Shown here: positions 25,635 to 34,158 of the stretch, one piece after another | Position numbering within the stretch: the first letter of the stretch is position 1 | Layout: each line of letters starts with the position of its first letter | Assembly (NCBI RefSeq): GCF_014841125.1 | Contig: NZ_JACYTQ010000006.1 | Location: forward strand, 1-64,000 | Length of the DNA stretch: 64,000 bases | Origin: Echinicola arenosa | Lineage (GTDB): Bacteria; Bacteroidota; Bacteroidia; Cytophagales; Cyclobacteriaceae | Reading direction: 5' to 3' | Translations under genes and position numbers: made by a program | Notes under the pieces: generated by a model | Database searches by the model: none | The model's input: only the letters and a program-made list of their open reading frames with translations | Told to the model about the DNA's origin: nothing

Positions 25635-26462
25635 ATGGTTGGCCTATATTAATGAAATCCGTATTTAAACCAAAGGTTTCCAAGTCTTTGTGATTTTTCA
25701 GGGGCTTGGAACCCTATCGGTTATTATTTAGATTGAATTGAATGTAATCAATTTTTTCACTCACGATTCTTCTTTCAGGCTTCTTATAATTCGGTCAGTA
25801 ACACAGTCCAGTGTATTGCCTTGGGTACGATCGATTTGCTGATATGGGGTTCCAATCTAGATTTAAGGATAATAAACATTTGCAATGTCCAAGCAGATTC
25901 AGACTCTTTCACTCGTCTGCTATAAGTCAGTCTCGGTATCTCTACTTCCCAGCTTCCTGTTTCAATTATTAACCTCTCTCTGCGTTTATTCTAATTATCC
26001 TTACTTACTGCCGTAGTTGCTGATGATCATTCACTAGTTATAGCAACTTATCATCAGAAAAAGTGCTGGTGGCAAGAAGTTAGAATATTGCTTCAAGGGG
26101 ATTCATTCTTATTTTGATAAAGAGAAGCTCCATAGTAAGTGCTATCAACACGGTTCATGAGACTTGATGTTTCAAGTCTTTTTAAATCAGTGTCTTCGAA
26201 CTCATCAAAAGAGAAATATTCAAACGCCAATAGCTATTTCATTTTTAGGATATTGACTTGATGTTGGGTGGCCACGGCAGCAAACTTTTGTTGTCTCGGT
26301 CAATTCTGACTCCTCAATGGTTAAGCTAATGTATTTTTGGAAAAATAGCCTGGAATTTATAATTATTTGTTCATTTATTAATTTGGAACATACATACTCT
26401 AAATGATGTATTTTATTTAATTTTTAAAACCCATATAATTGCCCTAACTAAACTTACTTATT
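25635..26462. other. gene-free stretch with three repeat relics
   Basis: No gene is seen. It contains a degraded GTTCCAAGTC hairpin at about 25674-25713 (GTTTCCAAGTC..GGCTTGGAACC), a degraded TTTGCAA repeat near 25841-25890, and a degraded REP pair at about 26058-26158 (AAAGTGCTGGTGGCAAG, CAAGGGGATTCATTC, AAGTGCTATCAACACGG). The last part is AT-rich and likely holds the promoter of the next gene. Confidence 0.45.
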
Positions 26463-27308
26463 ATGAATTCTAAATTACTACTATTAGTATTGTTTTTTAT
26501 TCCACTATTGGGGTTTTCTCAGGTTAATCCAGAGATACATTATGCATCTCCAAATAGGATTACGGGGTTAGCCGCTCCAGGGGAAAAAGTTAAGATCAGC
26601 ACGGATAGGGACTTCTCTGCTGAGTATACGATAGATGTTTCTGATTCAGGTCGTTTCTCTATTAGTTTTGACCCAGCTTTGAATACGGGTGATGACCTCA
26701 TTGTTTGGTCTGAAAATACGGACAAAGAAGTATCACAGAGAATTTTTGTCAAGGTGGAAGATGCTTCATCCATCTTGTCTTCACTTACTGATCAGCCTCC
26801 CTTAATTAATAGCTTTACATCCCCTTCTGTAGCAGGAAAAACAGTGGTTTACAAAGCTACAATTTGGAATACCAATTTTTCAATTCCTCTGGCAAGGTTC
26901 AATTTTTCGCGAAGTGAAGACAGAAAATCAGGGGATTTGTTGTTTTTTAACTCAATAGGAGCAGGTTTTGGGATAAGTGGAGGAGAATTGAGTGAAACTA
27001 GAGATGCAAATGGTAATCTAATCAACCAAGAGTTTACCAATACTCTTGGGTTGCACTTGGGGTTTTTATTCTCGGCCAAAACAGGGGAAGGTTCACAGAA
27101 TGTTTTTGCACCCACTCTAAATGTAAGTGTTTTGGACTTTCAGATAGGGATGGGATATGAATTAGGGACTCGATCAGAATTTCAAAGGCCAGGTTTTTTA
27201 ACAATTTCTTATGCTATTCCACTTTATAAACTAAAAAAAGGTGGTTTCTGGATTTGGAAATCTTCTAGACCGATTAATGGCCCAAGGGATTCAAGGTTGG
27301 GAGGTTAA
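26463..27308 (+). CDS. exported protein of unknown function
   Basis: Protein of 281 residues with a clear signal peptide (LLLLVLFFIPLLGFSQ). The N-terminal part (about 20-100) has a pattern of an Ig-like or bacterial adhesion-type domain (ITGLAAPGEKVKISTDRDF, YTIDVSDSGRFSISFD). The C-terminal part (about 125-265) has alternating hydrophobic strands and may be a small beta-barrel (LLFFNSIGAGFGISGGEL, LGLHLGFLFSAKTG). No family is recognised. It stands alone between repeat-rich spacers. Confidence 0.6.
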   Translation: MNSKLLLLVLFFIPLLGFSQVNPEIHYASPNRITGLAAPGEKVKISTDRDFSAEYTIDVSDSGRFSISFDPALNTGDDLIVWSENTDKEVSQRIFVKVEDASSILSSLTDQPPLINSFTSPSVAGKTVVYKATIWNTNFSIPLARFNFSRSEDRKSGDLLFFNSIGAGFGISGGELSETRDANGNLINQEFTNTLGLHLGFLFSAKTGEGSQNVFAPTLNVSVLDFQIGMGYELGTRSEFQRPGFLTISYAIPLYKLKKGGFWIWKSSRPINGPRDSRLGG

Positions 27309-27322
27309 TGTAAGCTGTTATA

Positions 27323-27356
27323 GTTCCAAGTCTTAAGCCTTGTGCAGACTTGGAAC
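27323..27356. repeat. GTTCCAAGTC hairpin, single-copy form
   Basis: A perfect 11-bp inverted repeat, GTTCCAAGTCT (27323-27333) and AGACTTGGAAC (27346-27356), belongs to the hairpin family in the SusD leader copies. It lies 15 bp after a stop codon and could act as a terminator for the preceding gene, although only a weak T-run follows. Confidence 0.6.
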
Positions 27357-27700
27357 TCTTCTAATTTCGAGCCTTCAGGTGCCAATGTATAACTTTGTCA
27401 TCTTGATTATTAGACGTTTGATAAAGCCATTATCTCTTATGAGAATTCCGCATCACCTTTGGTTTATTCCAAAAAACTATCGATTATCCTTAATGTGCTT
27501 GACCACATGAAAAATGGGATATAGTGGGCTAAGTTTGCAATCCAAATTCACGGATATTAAGCATTTGCAATGCCCAGACTCCAGTTGCTATCAAACTTCA
27601 ACTATATTCATCTTTTTTACCTGTAGATTAGAATAGTTTCTGATATGGCCTGATCCCGAAAAATTCTATGCCGTTTGTCAATGGTTTGTCCAAAAACAGA
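27357..27700. other. gene-free stretch before tRNA-Leu
   Basis: No gene is seen. A degraded TTTGCAA repeat is present at 27531-27575 (AGTTTGCAATCCAAA, then GCATTTGCAATGCCC). Confidence 0.4.
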
Positions 27701-27734
27701 AAAACCCCTTCTGATTTGCATCTGAAGGGGTTTT
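27701..27734 (-). terminator. terminator of tRNA-Leu
   Basis: An 11-bp stem, AAAACCCCTTC (27701-27711) and GAAGGGGTTTT (27724-27734), lies 3 bp beyond the tRNA 3' end. Read on the minus strand the hairpin ends in a T-run, a textbook intrinsic terminator for the tRNA. Confidence 0.8.
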
Positions 27735-27737
27735 GAG

Positions 27738-27819
27738 TACCCAGGGCCGGAGTCGAACCGGCACGCCCGAAGGCATTGGTGTTTGAGACCAACGCGTCTA
27801 CCAATTCCGCCACCTGGGC
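27738..27819 (-). tRNA. tRNA-Leu (anticodon CAA)
   Basis: The minus strand begins GCCCAGGTGGCGGAATTGG and ends GGTTCGACTCCGGCCCTGGGTA (split here: TPsiC arm GGTTCGACTCC, acceptor CCTGGGT, A73). The anticodon stem TTGGT/ACCAA encloses CTCAAAC, giving anticodon CAA at 27783-27785. The variable arm TGCCTTCGGGCG is long, as in a class II tRNA. The length is 82 nt without encoded CCA. The acceptor has a G1-U72 wobble pair. Confidence 0.93.
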
Positions 27820-27874
27820 ATTTACAGCGGTACTTTTACCAACAGGGATCATAATTTATTTAACAGGCCTTGAT

Positions 27875-27927
27875 CCAACGCGCCTGTCTGCCGGTAAAGG
27901 CAGGTCTACCAATTCCGCCACCTGGGC
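27875..27927 (-). pseudogene. tRNA-Leu 5' fragment interrupted by a 22-bp palindrome
   Basis: On the minus strand the first 25 nt of tRNA-Leu(CAA) (GCCCAGGTGGCGGAATTGG through AGA) are repeated from 27927 to about 27905. A 22-bp insertion follows at 27883-27904, then the next 8 nt of the tRNA (CGCGTTGG), after which similarity ends. The 3' half is missing, so it cannot make a tRNA. It lies about 55 bp from the intact gene on the same strand. The insertion has CCTGCC..AGACAGG ends. Confidence 0.75.
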
Positions 27928-28297
27928 ATGGTAACATGGTGAAAATACCACTTTTGTTGAAACCTGACGAATGATTTTCGCTTGTTTCGTTCTCGTTCCT
28001 TCCTGAACGGGATGCAAATATGAACAAAGATTTTTTTCTATGCAATACCCTGAGCTTACTTATTGTTATTTTTTTGAGCATTGACGTCGAGATTTCGCGA
28101 GAACAAGACGTTTTTGTCAGGTTAAATTATTGTAAATCATATTGTTGATGAAGCTTGTGTTTTATGGGAAATAAATGACTCGGATAAAATATTTTTTTTA
28201 AAACGACTTATGATATCCATCAAGCTTAAGGATTGAAAGGTTTTTCATGGCCTCATAAGGGCAATCAAGGGCTGATTAAGGCTGAGTTGTTTCTTTA
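27928..28297. other. gene-free stretch upstream of tRNA-Leu
   Basis: No gene is supported. A 73-codon minus-strand frame overlaps the tRNA fragment and has no family match. The stretch presumably holds the tRNA promoter. Confidence 0.35.
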
Positions 28298-29077
28298 TTA
28301 CTCTTCAAATTGCTCAAAATTGATCATCACCGGGCTATCATATTTTAAGCCCAATAAGTCCGCACCATGGCCATGGTTGATACCGATTTCCAGAAAGTCC
28401 AGGCTGTTAAAAAAGGCAAAACAATCACCTGGCTCTACATTGTCATAGGAGTTTTGGATTTCGGTCAAAACCTCACGGCTAAACTCCAAGGTGAATTTAC
28501 CGGGATTTAGCTTGTTGAATACATCCTTGGGGATATTGGTGATCAAATTACCGTAATTGTCTACGCGAAGTACATGGCCCACGATTTGTTTTTTGGTGGC
28601 TTTGATCTGTCGGGGCATCATCTTTTTGATATTTTTCAAAGGTCCTCCAAAATCATGGATAGCTGCACCACTGGCGACCTTAGCGGCAATGGGGCCGAGG
28701 ATGTCCTTGGCAGGGAAAGTGCTGTCTTTGATATGGATATCCGCAAATTGCACCACAATCCCAGGGTCATAATCTGCCAACATGCTCAATACTCCATTGT
28801 TTGGACCAATAAAAATATGTTCTTCTAGCTTGATGCCAATATAGCCGGCCGTCATATTGCTGGTGCTATTGATGGCCACTAAGTGAACCGTTCCCTTTGG
28901 GAAATCCTTGTAAACGGACCTTAGCACAAAAGCAGCATGGGCGATATCATAAGTCTCAATATGGTGGGTGATGTCCACTATATTGAGCTGGGGGTTAATC
29001 GATAACATCTTGGCTTTTACTGCAGGTACATAATAATCACAATCTCCAAAATCAGACAGGAATGTTACTAGGGCCAT
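28298..29077 (-). CDS. SAM hydrolase / SAM hydroxide adenosyltransferase (DUF62)
   Basis: Enzyme of 259 residues predicted to split S-adenosylmethionine with water into adenosine and methionine. The N-terminus ALVTFLSDFGDCDYYVPAVK, then IVDITHHIETYDIAHAAFVL and GYIGIKLEEHIFIGPNNGVL, are the conserved blocks of the SAM hydroxide adenosyltransferase / chlorinase-fluorinase fold. Cytoplasmic; length is normal. It is divergent from phoH with about 100 bp between them. Confidence 0.9.
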   Translation of the reverse strand: MALVTFLSDFGDCDYYVPAVKAKMLSINPQLNIVDITHHIETYDIAHAAFVLRSVYKDFPKGTVHLVAINSTSNMTAGYIGIKLEEHIFIGPNNGVLSMLADYDPGIVVQFADIHIKDSTFPAKDILGPIAAKVASGAAIHDFGGPLKNIKKMMPRQIKATKKQIVGHVLRVDNYGNLITNIPKDVFNKLNPGKFTLEFSREVLTEIQNSYDNVEPGDCFAFFNSLDFLEIGINHGHGADLLGLKYDSPVMINFEQFEE

Positions 29078-29101
29078 GGAACGAAGTCAATTAAAATTTT
29101 G

Positions 29102-29109
29102 TACTTTTG
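29102..29109 (+). promoter_or_regulatory. putative -7 box for the phoH operon
   Basis: TACTTTTG matches the Bacteroidota -7 consensus TAnnTTTG, 71 bp upstream of the phoH TTG start. No clear -33 TTG is seen at the usual spacing, so confidence is moderate. Confidence 0.45.
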
Positions 29110-29179
29110 TAAGAGTAACAAAAATAGAAATTTTATTCTTGTAAGAATAATCTAACATCGCTAAATACAAAATAACGGA

Positions 29180-30175
29180 TTGGTAGAAAAGGTAATTACT
29201 TTAGAAAATATTCCGCTTTTGGATTTTCTCGGTACCGAAAATGAGAATATCCGGCAAATCGCTGCGGCTTTCCCAAAAAGCAAAATTGTTTCCCGCGGAA
29301 ATGAAATTCGAATTCAGGGCAGGGCTCCTGAGATCATCCGAATCAATGACGTTTTGAATATGCTGCTTCAGCACTTTAACCGTTTTGGTCAAGTGACTCC
29401 CGAGAATGTGAAGGAATATATTGACCTGGAAGGGGTTCCTTTTGAAGAAGACCGTAAAAACGATGTAATTGTATTTGGTAATAAGGGCTTGGCCATTAAG
29501 CCAAAGTCTGCTAATCAACGCAAACTGGTTGATGCTGCTTTTAAGAATGATCTTGTTTTTGCCCTTGGGCCTGCTGGTACTGGAAAAACCTACATTGCAG
29601 TGGCTTTGGCAGTACGGGCGCTAAAAAACAGGGAGGTCAAAAGGATCATCATTACACGGCCTGCAGTGGAAGCTGGTGAGAATCTAGGATTCCTGCCGGG
29701 GGATCTGCAGGAAAAGCTAGATCCCTACTTGAGGCCCATCTATGATGCTTTGGGAGATATGGTGCCTCCGGAGAAGTTGAAATTTTATCAGGAAAACAGG
29801 GTTATTGAGATTGCTCCTTTGGCTTATATGCGGGGAAGGACCTTGAACGATGCCTTTGTGTTGTTGGATGAGGCGCAGAATACCACCAGGGAACAAATCA
29901 AAATGTTTTTGACCAGAATGGGGCCTAACTCCAAAGTGATCATCAATGGAGACCAAAGCCAAGTGGATTTGCCCAGTAAGCAAAAATCTGGCTTAAGAGA
30001 GGCTTTGAGGGTATTGAAAGATGTGAAGGGAATTGGTGTGGTACAGCTCAGTGGCAAGGATGTGATTCGACACAAATTGGTGAAGTCCATCATAGCGGCC
30101 TACGATACAGATGAATTGCAAAAGGAACAGTTTAAACATGAACATAATAGTCAGAAAGGTCAAAACGGAGACTGA
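29180..30175 (+). CDS. PhoH family ATPase
   Basis: Cytoplasmic P-loop protein of 331 residues. An N-terminal KH-like region (IRIQGRAPEIIRINDVLNML) precedes the PhoH ATPase domain with Walker A GPAGTGKT near residue 130 and Walker B VLLDEAQN near 228. The TTG start at 29180 is supported by the family N-terminus VEKVITLENIPLLDFLG. The PhoH/YbeZ group is linked with RNA processing and ribosome maturation. The GNAT gene begins inside its 3' end (38-bp overlap), so the two are coexpressed. Confidence 0.88.
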   Translation: MVEKVITLENIPLLDFLGTENENIRQIAAAFPKSKIVSRGNEIRIQGRAPEIIRINDVLNMLLQHFNRFGQVTPENVKEYIDLEGVPFEEDRKNDVIVFGNKGLAIKPKSANQRKLVDAAFKNDLVFALGPAGTGKTYIAVALAVRALKNREVKRIIITRPAVEAGENLGFLPGDLQEKLDPYLRPIYDALGDMVPPEKLKFYQENRVIEIAPLAYMRGRTLNDAFVLLDEAQNTTREQIKMFLTRMGPNSKVIINGDQSQVDLPSKQKSGLREALRVLKDVKGIGVVQLSGKDVIRHKLVKSIIAAYDTDELQKEQFKHEHNSQKGQNGD

Positions 30176-30575
30176 TTTAGAAACTATTTTTGACATCAGG
30201 CAAAAAGTATTCGTAGAGGAACAAGAGGTAGCTCCGGAAGAAGAATATGACGAGTACGAAAAGACCTCAACCCATTTTTTGGCGATATTGGAGGGGAAAC
30301 CGGCTGGAACCGCTAGATGGAGGTTTACTGATAATGGTATCAAATTAGAACGGTTTGCGGTGTTAAAAGAGGCCAGGGGAAAGGGGGTAGGGCAAGCTTT
30401 GGTCAAAGCTGTAATAGATGATATTGCCGCCACTCCTGATGCGCTGGGTAAGCTATTGTATATGCATGCCCAATTAGATGCGGTTCCACTTTATGCCAAA
30501 TTCGGTTTTCAAAAAAGAGGGGATATTTTTAGCGAATGTGATATACTACATTACAAAATGGAGCGATATTTGTGA
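30138..30575 (+). CDS. GNAT family N-acetyltransferase, ElaA-like
   Basis: Protein of 145 residues with GNAT fold: IFDIRQKVFVEEQEVAPEEE at the start, WRFTDNGIKLERFAVLKEARGKGVGQAL containing the acetyl-CoA loop RGKGVGQAL, then LYMHAQLDAVPLYAKFGF. These are ElaA/YitI-type features. ATG 30138 is chosen (family start at NIIVRKV), so it overlaps phoH by 38 bp. Substrate unknown. Confidence 0.85.
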   Translation: MNIIVRKVKTETDLETIFDIRQKVFVEEQEVAPEEEYDEYEKTSTHFLAILEGKPAGTARWRFTDNGIKLERFAVLKEARGKGVGQALVKAVIDDIAATPDALGKLLYMHAQLDAVPLYAKFGFQKRGDIFSECDILHYKMERYL

Positions 30576-30658
30576 GCTATTGGAAGGTTGTTTTACATAG
30601 ATAAGCAAATCATATCAATAAATTTACCTTTAATTATCTTTTAATTGATTTAAGTAAC

Positions 30659-31198
30659 ATGATGAAAAAGTATACACTTTTGATGTTTTTGTTGGGTCTG
30701 GCCTTTTATGCCAGTGCGCAGACTGAGAGCGATTATAACCAACATGAGATTAAGTTGAATATTCTCAATACCATCGTCCAAGGGTCTGTAGAAATTGGGT
30801 ATGAGTATTTTGTTGATCGGGATCAATCTATCGGAGTGGAATACCTGATCAATGACCGTTTTGGTTACAATGGTCAAGGAAATGGCAAAGAATACAATAC
30901 CAACAGTATTTTGGTGTCTTATAATTTTTACTTTCTGAATGATTATGATCCCGCAAGCTTATATGTTTATCCCTTTTTTAAATACCGGTTTGGAGACTTT
31001 ACCGAGCCTGATGAACCTTTTGTGACAGACATGAACAGTGCGATGCTGGGGATTGGGGTAGGCTACAAATGGGTGCAACGAGACAAATTTGCCATTGCTC
31101 CATATGTCAATATTGCCAGGGGTTTTAGTCAAGAAGTCACGGATCGGTTTTCTGCAGTAGAAATCAATGCGGGTGTAAGCATTGGATATCGATTTTAA
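30659..31198 (+). CDS. small outer-membrane beta-barrel protein
   Basis: Protein of 179 residues with signal peptide (YTLLMFLLGLAFYASAQ) and about eight amphipathic strands (VEIGYEYFVDRDQSIGVEY, LGIGVGYKWVQRDKFAIAP) ending GVSIGYRF with terminal Phe, as expected of a barrel. It resembles DUF3575-type or OmpA-barrel proteins. The start is ATG 30659 or 30662. A strong terminator follows. Confidence 0.75.
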   Translation: MMKKYTLLMFLLGLAFYASAQTESDYNQHEIKLNILNTIVQGSVEIGYEYFVDRDQSIGVEYLINDRFGYNGQGNGKEYNTNSILVSYNFYFLNDYDPASLYVYPFFKYRFGDFTEPDEPFVTDMNSAMLGIGVGYKWVQRDKFAIAPYVNIARGFSQEVTDRFSAVEINAGVSIGYRF

Positions 31199-31271
31199 TC
31201 AATAGTAGATCAATGAAATTGGCACAAGAGTTCGGAAGGATCTTTTGAAGGGCTAATCATAAATAAGTTAT

Positions 31272-31304
31272 AGAAAAGGGTTCCTGTCAAAGGAGCCCTT
31301 TTCT
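31272..31304 (+). terminator. terminator after the small barrel gene
   Basis: A 14-bp stem with one G-U pair, AGAAAAGGGTTCCT (31272-31285) and AGGAGCCCTTTTCT (31291-31304), with a 5-nt loop, is followed by ATTTG. It lies 73 bp after the stop codon. Confidence 0.7.
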
Positions 31305-31359
31305 ATTTGATTGTTTACCAGTTATTTGCTACCTTATTTCTTTACTTTTTGATACAGAA

Positions 31360-33315
31360 ATGAAGTTTAGTGAATATCCTTTTTTGCGCTACGTGATTTT
31401 TTATGCTTTGGGTGTAATAGGCTATCCTTTTTTTGTTGACTTACCTGTAATGGCCTACGTGGGAGGTGCCTTATGCTTTTTGATGTTGGGATATCTCTTG
31501 ATACTATTGATTAATGCTTTTAAGAGATCTTACCGTTTCAAAGTACTTTTACCCTTCTTGTCTTATATCATGCTTTTTCTCTCAGGGATTTTAGTCTGTG
31601 GTCAAAAAGTAGCCACCAATAAACTTGAACACTTGAGTAATTTCAAAGAGGTGGATGCTTATGTGGCCGTAGTGAGTGAATATGACCAGCAAAAGGCCAA
31701 CTCAATAGGGAATCGGCTTATGGTGTATTTTGTAAAAAATAAAGGTGAGTGGAAGGCCGCAAGTGGAGAGGTGCTGGTATATCACCGATTGGAAGAACCG
31801 TTGACACCTGGCCAGATTTTGATGCTGCAAGGAGCACCACAACGCATTGAAGCACCCATGAATCCAAAGGAATTTAACTACCAAAAATTTATGGCGAATA
31901 AGCAAGTGTACCATCGCCAGTTTATAGGCAAAGAGGTTACTAGGTTAGGGGACTCACAGGAAAATGGGCTTCAGCAAAATGTTTTGAGCTTGCGTAAAAG
32001 CATCACCAGTGCGATAGATCAAGAGATCAAAGATGACCGAGCGAGACAGGTGGCCCAAGCACTATTGGTAGGGCAGAAATCACAGTTGGAGGAGCAGGTA
32101 AGTGAGGCTTATGTGACTGCTGGTGCCATGCATATTTTGGCTGTTTCTGGTTTGCACGTGGGGATGATATATGGGGTCTTTTTCTTGTTTTTCAAGCCTT
32201 CGAATTTAAAGAGATTGAGCAAAATTTTGCTGCTAACCGCGGTGATTCTTCTCGTTTGGTTATATGCCTTACTTACTGGAATGTCTCCCTCTGTCCTTCG
32301 AGCTGCAACGATGTTTACCTTGATTTCCTTATCCCAAATGAGGTCAAGTAGTCCTTCTATTTTTAATTCTCTGGCTCTTTCTGCCATGATTTTGATGGCT
32401 TTTAACCCTTTTATAATTTTTGAAGTGGGCTTTCAACTATCTTATGCTGCTATGGTTGGTATTCTGCTTTTGCAACCTTTGTTGGTGTCATTTTGGTTGC
32501 CTAAAAACAGGCTGGTATTTTATGCTTGGGAGATTACCACTGTAAGTATTGCAGCTCAGTTGGCGACCTTTCCCTTATCTGTCTATTACTTTCATGTATT
32601 TCCCAATTATTTTTTACTGTCTAATTTGGTGGCTATTCCAGGAGCTTTTTTGGTCATGTCTGTCGGGCTTCCCTTTATGGTGTTGAGTACCTTGGATGTT
32701 TTTCTACAGCCCTTTTCCTACCTGTTGGAGCATTTGCTTAAAGGCTTAAACTATCTAATTTTTCTTTTTCAGGATTTACCCATGGCCCAGTCGGAAAGGA
32801 TTTTTCTGGACTTTGGAAGAATCCTACTGATCTGGGGAATATTAGCCTGTGCCTACTTGCTGCTTTCCCAAAGAAAAAAACAATATGCTTATTGGGTGTC
32901 ACTATTGATGGCCTTATTGGTGGTCTGGCCCTGGCTAGGATATAAAAGTAAAAAGCAGGAAGTTTATGTGTATGCCTTAAAGAATGAAGATTTTGTGGTG
33001 GATTTTTATGCGGACAAAAGCCTTTACAGTTACCAGTCATTGGAGTCAATAGAAGATATCAACTACCATGTTTCACCCCTAAGAGAAGCCATGCAGCCTT
33101 TGACTGAATTCCAGTTAATGGGACTAAAAACAGAAGGGGCTGACATGGTGCTTTTGCCGAATGGGGGAAAAATAATGAGAGTAGATGGTAAGCTAAAGGT
33201 AGCCGGGGTTGGAGTGAAAAGTATGGCAGCTTTTGAAAAGGGAGAATGGATTGAACGGGAGTTCACTGATAGTCTTTTGCTTAACCAATTCGCATACCGC
33301 TTAATTTTAAAGTGA
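31360..33315 (+). CDS. ComEC/Rec2-family DNA uptake membrane protein
   Basis: Multi-pass membrane protein of 651 residues for uptake of single-stranded DNA during transformation. It has N-terminal membrane helices and an OB-like DUF4131 domain (about 60-190, with EDYVAVVSEYD-like strands and PGQILMLQGAP). The competence domain follows, with AGAMHILAVSGLHVGMIYGVFF, LTGMSPSVLRAATMFTLI and EVGFQLSYAAMVGILLL. The C-terminal 120 residues do not show the metallo-beta-lactamase metal motifs found in longer ComEC proteins, so the nuclease-like domain is missing or very diverged. Confidence 0.88.
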   Translation: MKFSEYPFLRYVIFYALGVIGYPFFVDLPVMAYVGGALCFLMLGYLLILLINAFKRSYRFKVLLPFLSYIMLFLSGILVCGQKVATNKLEHLSNFKEVDAYVAVVSEYDQQKANSIGNRLMVYFVKNKGEWKAASGEVLVYHRLEEPLTPGQILMLQGAPQRIEAPMNPKEFNYQKFMANKQVYHRQFIGKEVTRLGDSQENGLQQNVLSLRKSITSAIDQEIKDDRARQVAQALLVGQKSQLEEQVSEAYVTAGAMHILAVSGLHVGMIYGVFFLFFKPSNLKRLSKILLLTAVILLVWLYALLTGMSPSVLRAATMFTLISLSQMRSSSPSIFNSLALSAMILMAFNPFIIFEVGFQLSYAAMVGILLLQPLLVSFWLPKNRLVFYAWEITTVSIAAQLATFPLSVYYFHVFPNYFLLSNLVAIPGAFLVMSVGLPFMVLSTLDVFLQPFSYLLEHLLKGLNYLIFLFQDLPMAQSERIFLDFGRILLIWGILACAYLLLSQRKKQYAYWVSLLMALLVVWPWLGYKSKKQEVYVYALKNEDFVVDFYADKSLYSYQSLESIEDINYHVSPLREAMQPLTEFQLMGLKTEGADMVLLPNGGKIMRVDGKLKVAGVGVKSMAAFEKGEWIEREFTDSLLLNQFAYRLILK

Positions 33316-33380
33316 GGAAATCATTTGTTTGGAAGATCAGTTTTCCACACCTATCTTCAACTATCCAAGCACCAATAAAT

Positions 33381-34157
33381 ATGGAAGACCAAGTCAAACT
33401 TGAACAAAAGGACCGGTTGGGCTATATTATTTTAAATAGACCTGAAAAACGTAACGCCTTGAATGCCGCCATGGTCAAAGGGATTCAAGGGGCGTTGGAT
33501 GCATTCGAGCAAAACAATACGGTCAAGGTTGTCATTATCAAAGCAGAGGGTAAGGTGTTTTGCAGCGGGGCTGATCTGGAGGACATCAAAAAGATGCAAA
33601 CGAACACCTATGAGGAAAACTTGCTGGATAGCCAGCTCTTAAAGGCATTGTTTTATCGGCTTTATAGTTTCCCAAAACTGGTGATTGCTCAGGTGCAAGG
33701 ACACGCTTTGGCGGGTGGTTGTGGCTTGGTTTCCGTCTGCGATTTTGTTTATGCAGCTCCTCATGCCAAATTTGGCTATACAGAAGTGAAAATCGGTTTT
33801 GTGCCGGCAATGGTATTGGTGTTTTTGTTGAGGAAGTTGGGAGAGGGGAAAGCGAAGGAATTGTTATTGGGAGGAGAATTGATAGAGGCATCCCGGGCAG
33901 CGGCTGTAGGCTTGGTGAATGGGGTGGTAGAACCTGAAGATTTGGATCAGAAAGTGCAGGAATTGGCAAATCATTTGGTAGAGCATAACTCGGGTTCATC
34001 GATGGCTTTGACCAAAGAAATGATCGGGAAGGTGCAGGAAATGTCTTTGGAGGATGCCCTTGATTATGCAGCCCAAATGAATGCCAGGGCCCGGGCTTCT
34101 GAGGACTGTAAGAAAGGCATTGCTGCGTTTTTAGAGAAGAAAAAAATCCAGTGGTAA
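33381..34157 (+). CDS. enoyl-CoA hydratase/isomerase family protein
   Basis: Crotonase-fold enzyme of 258 residues. Motifs are IILNRPEKRNALNAAMV, EGKVFCSGADLEDIKKM (oxyanion hole strand), AQVQGHALAGGCGLVSVCDFVYA, and FGYTEVKIGFVPAMV containing the expected catalytic Glu. ATG 33381 is chosen; the frame opens earlier but the extra residues are not family-like. It lies 66 bp after comEC and 1 bp before recQ. Hydration of a short acyl-CoA is likely, exact substrate unknown. Confidence 0.88.
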   Translation: MEDQVKLEQKDRLGYIILNRPEKRNALNAAMVKGIQGALDAFEQNNTVKVVIIKAEGKVFCSGADLEDIKKMQTNTYEENLLDSQLLKALFYRLYSFPKLVIAQVQGHALAGGCGLVSVCDFVYAAPHAKFGYTEVKIGFVPAMVLVFLLRKLGEGKAKELLLGGELIEASRAAAVGLVNGVVEPEDLDQKVQELANHLVEHNSGSSMALTKEMIGKVQEMSLEDALDYAAQMNARARASEDCKKGIAAFLEKKKIQW

Positions 34158-34158
34158 G

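Noticed and set aside
27875-27927. Attachment site of an integrated element in tRNA-Leu
   Set aside because: Integrases usually leave a 3' tRNA duplicate; here the 5' half is repeated and no integrase or island lies between the copies.
27628-28081. Two minus-strand frames of 73-74 codons
   Set aside because: The first is a translation of tRNA-Leu (the familiar AELVDALVSNTNAFGRAG artefact) and the second covers the tRNA fragment.
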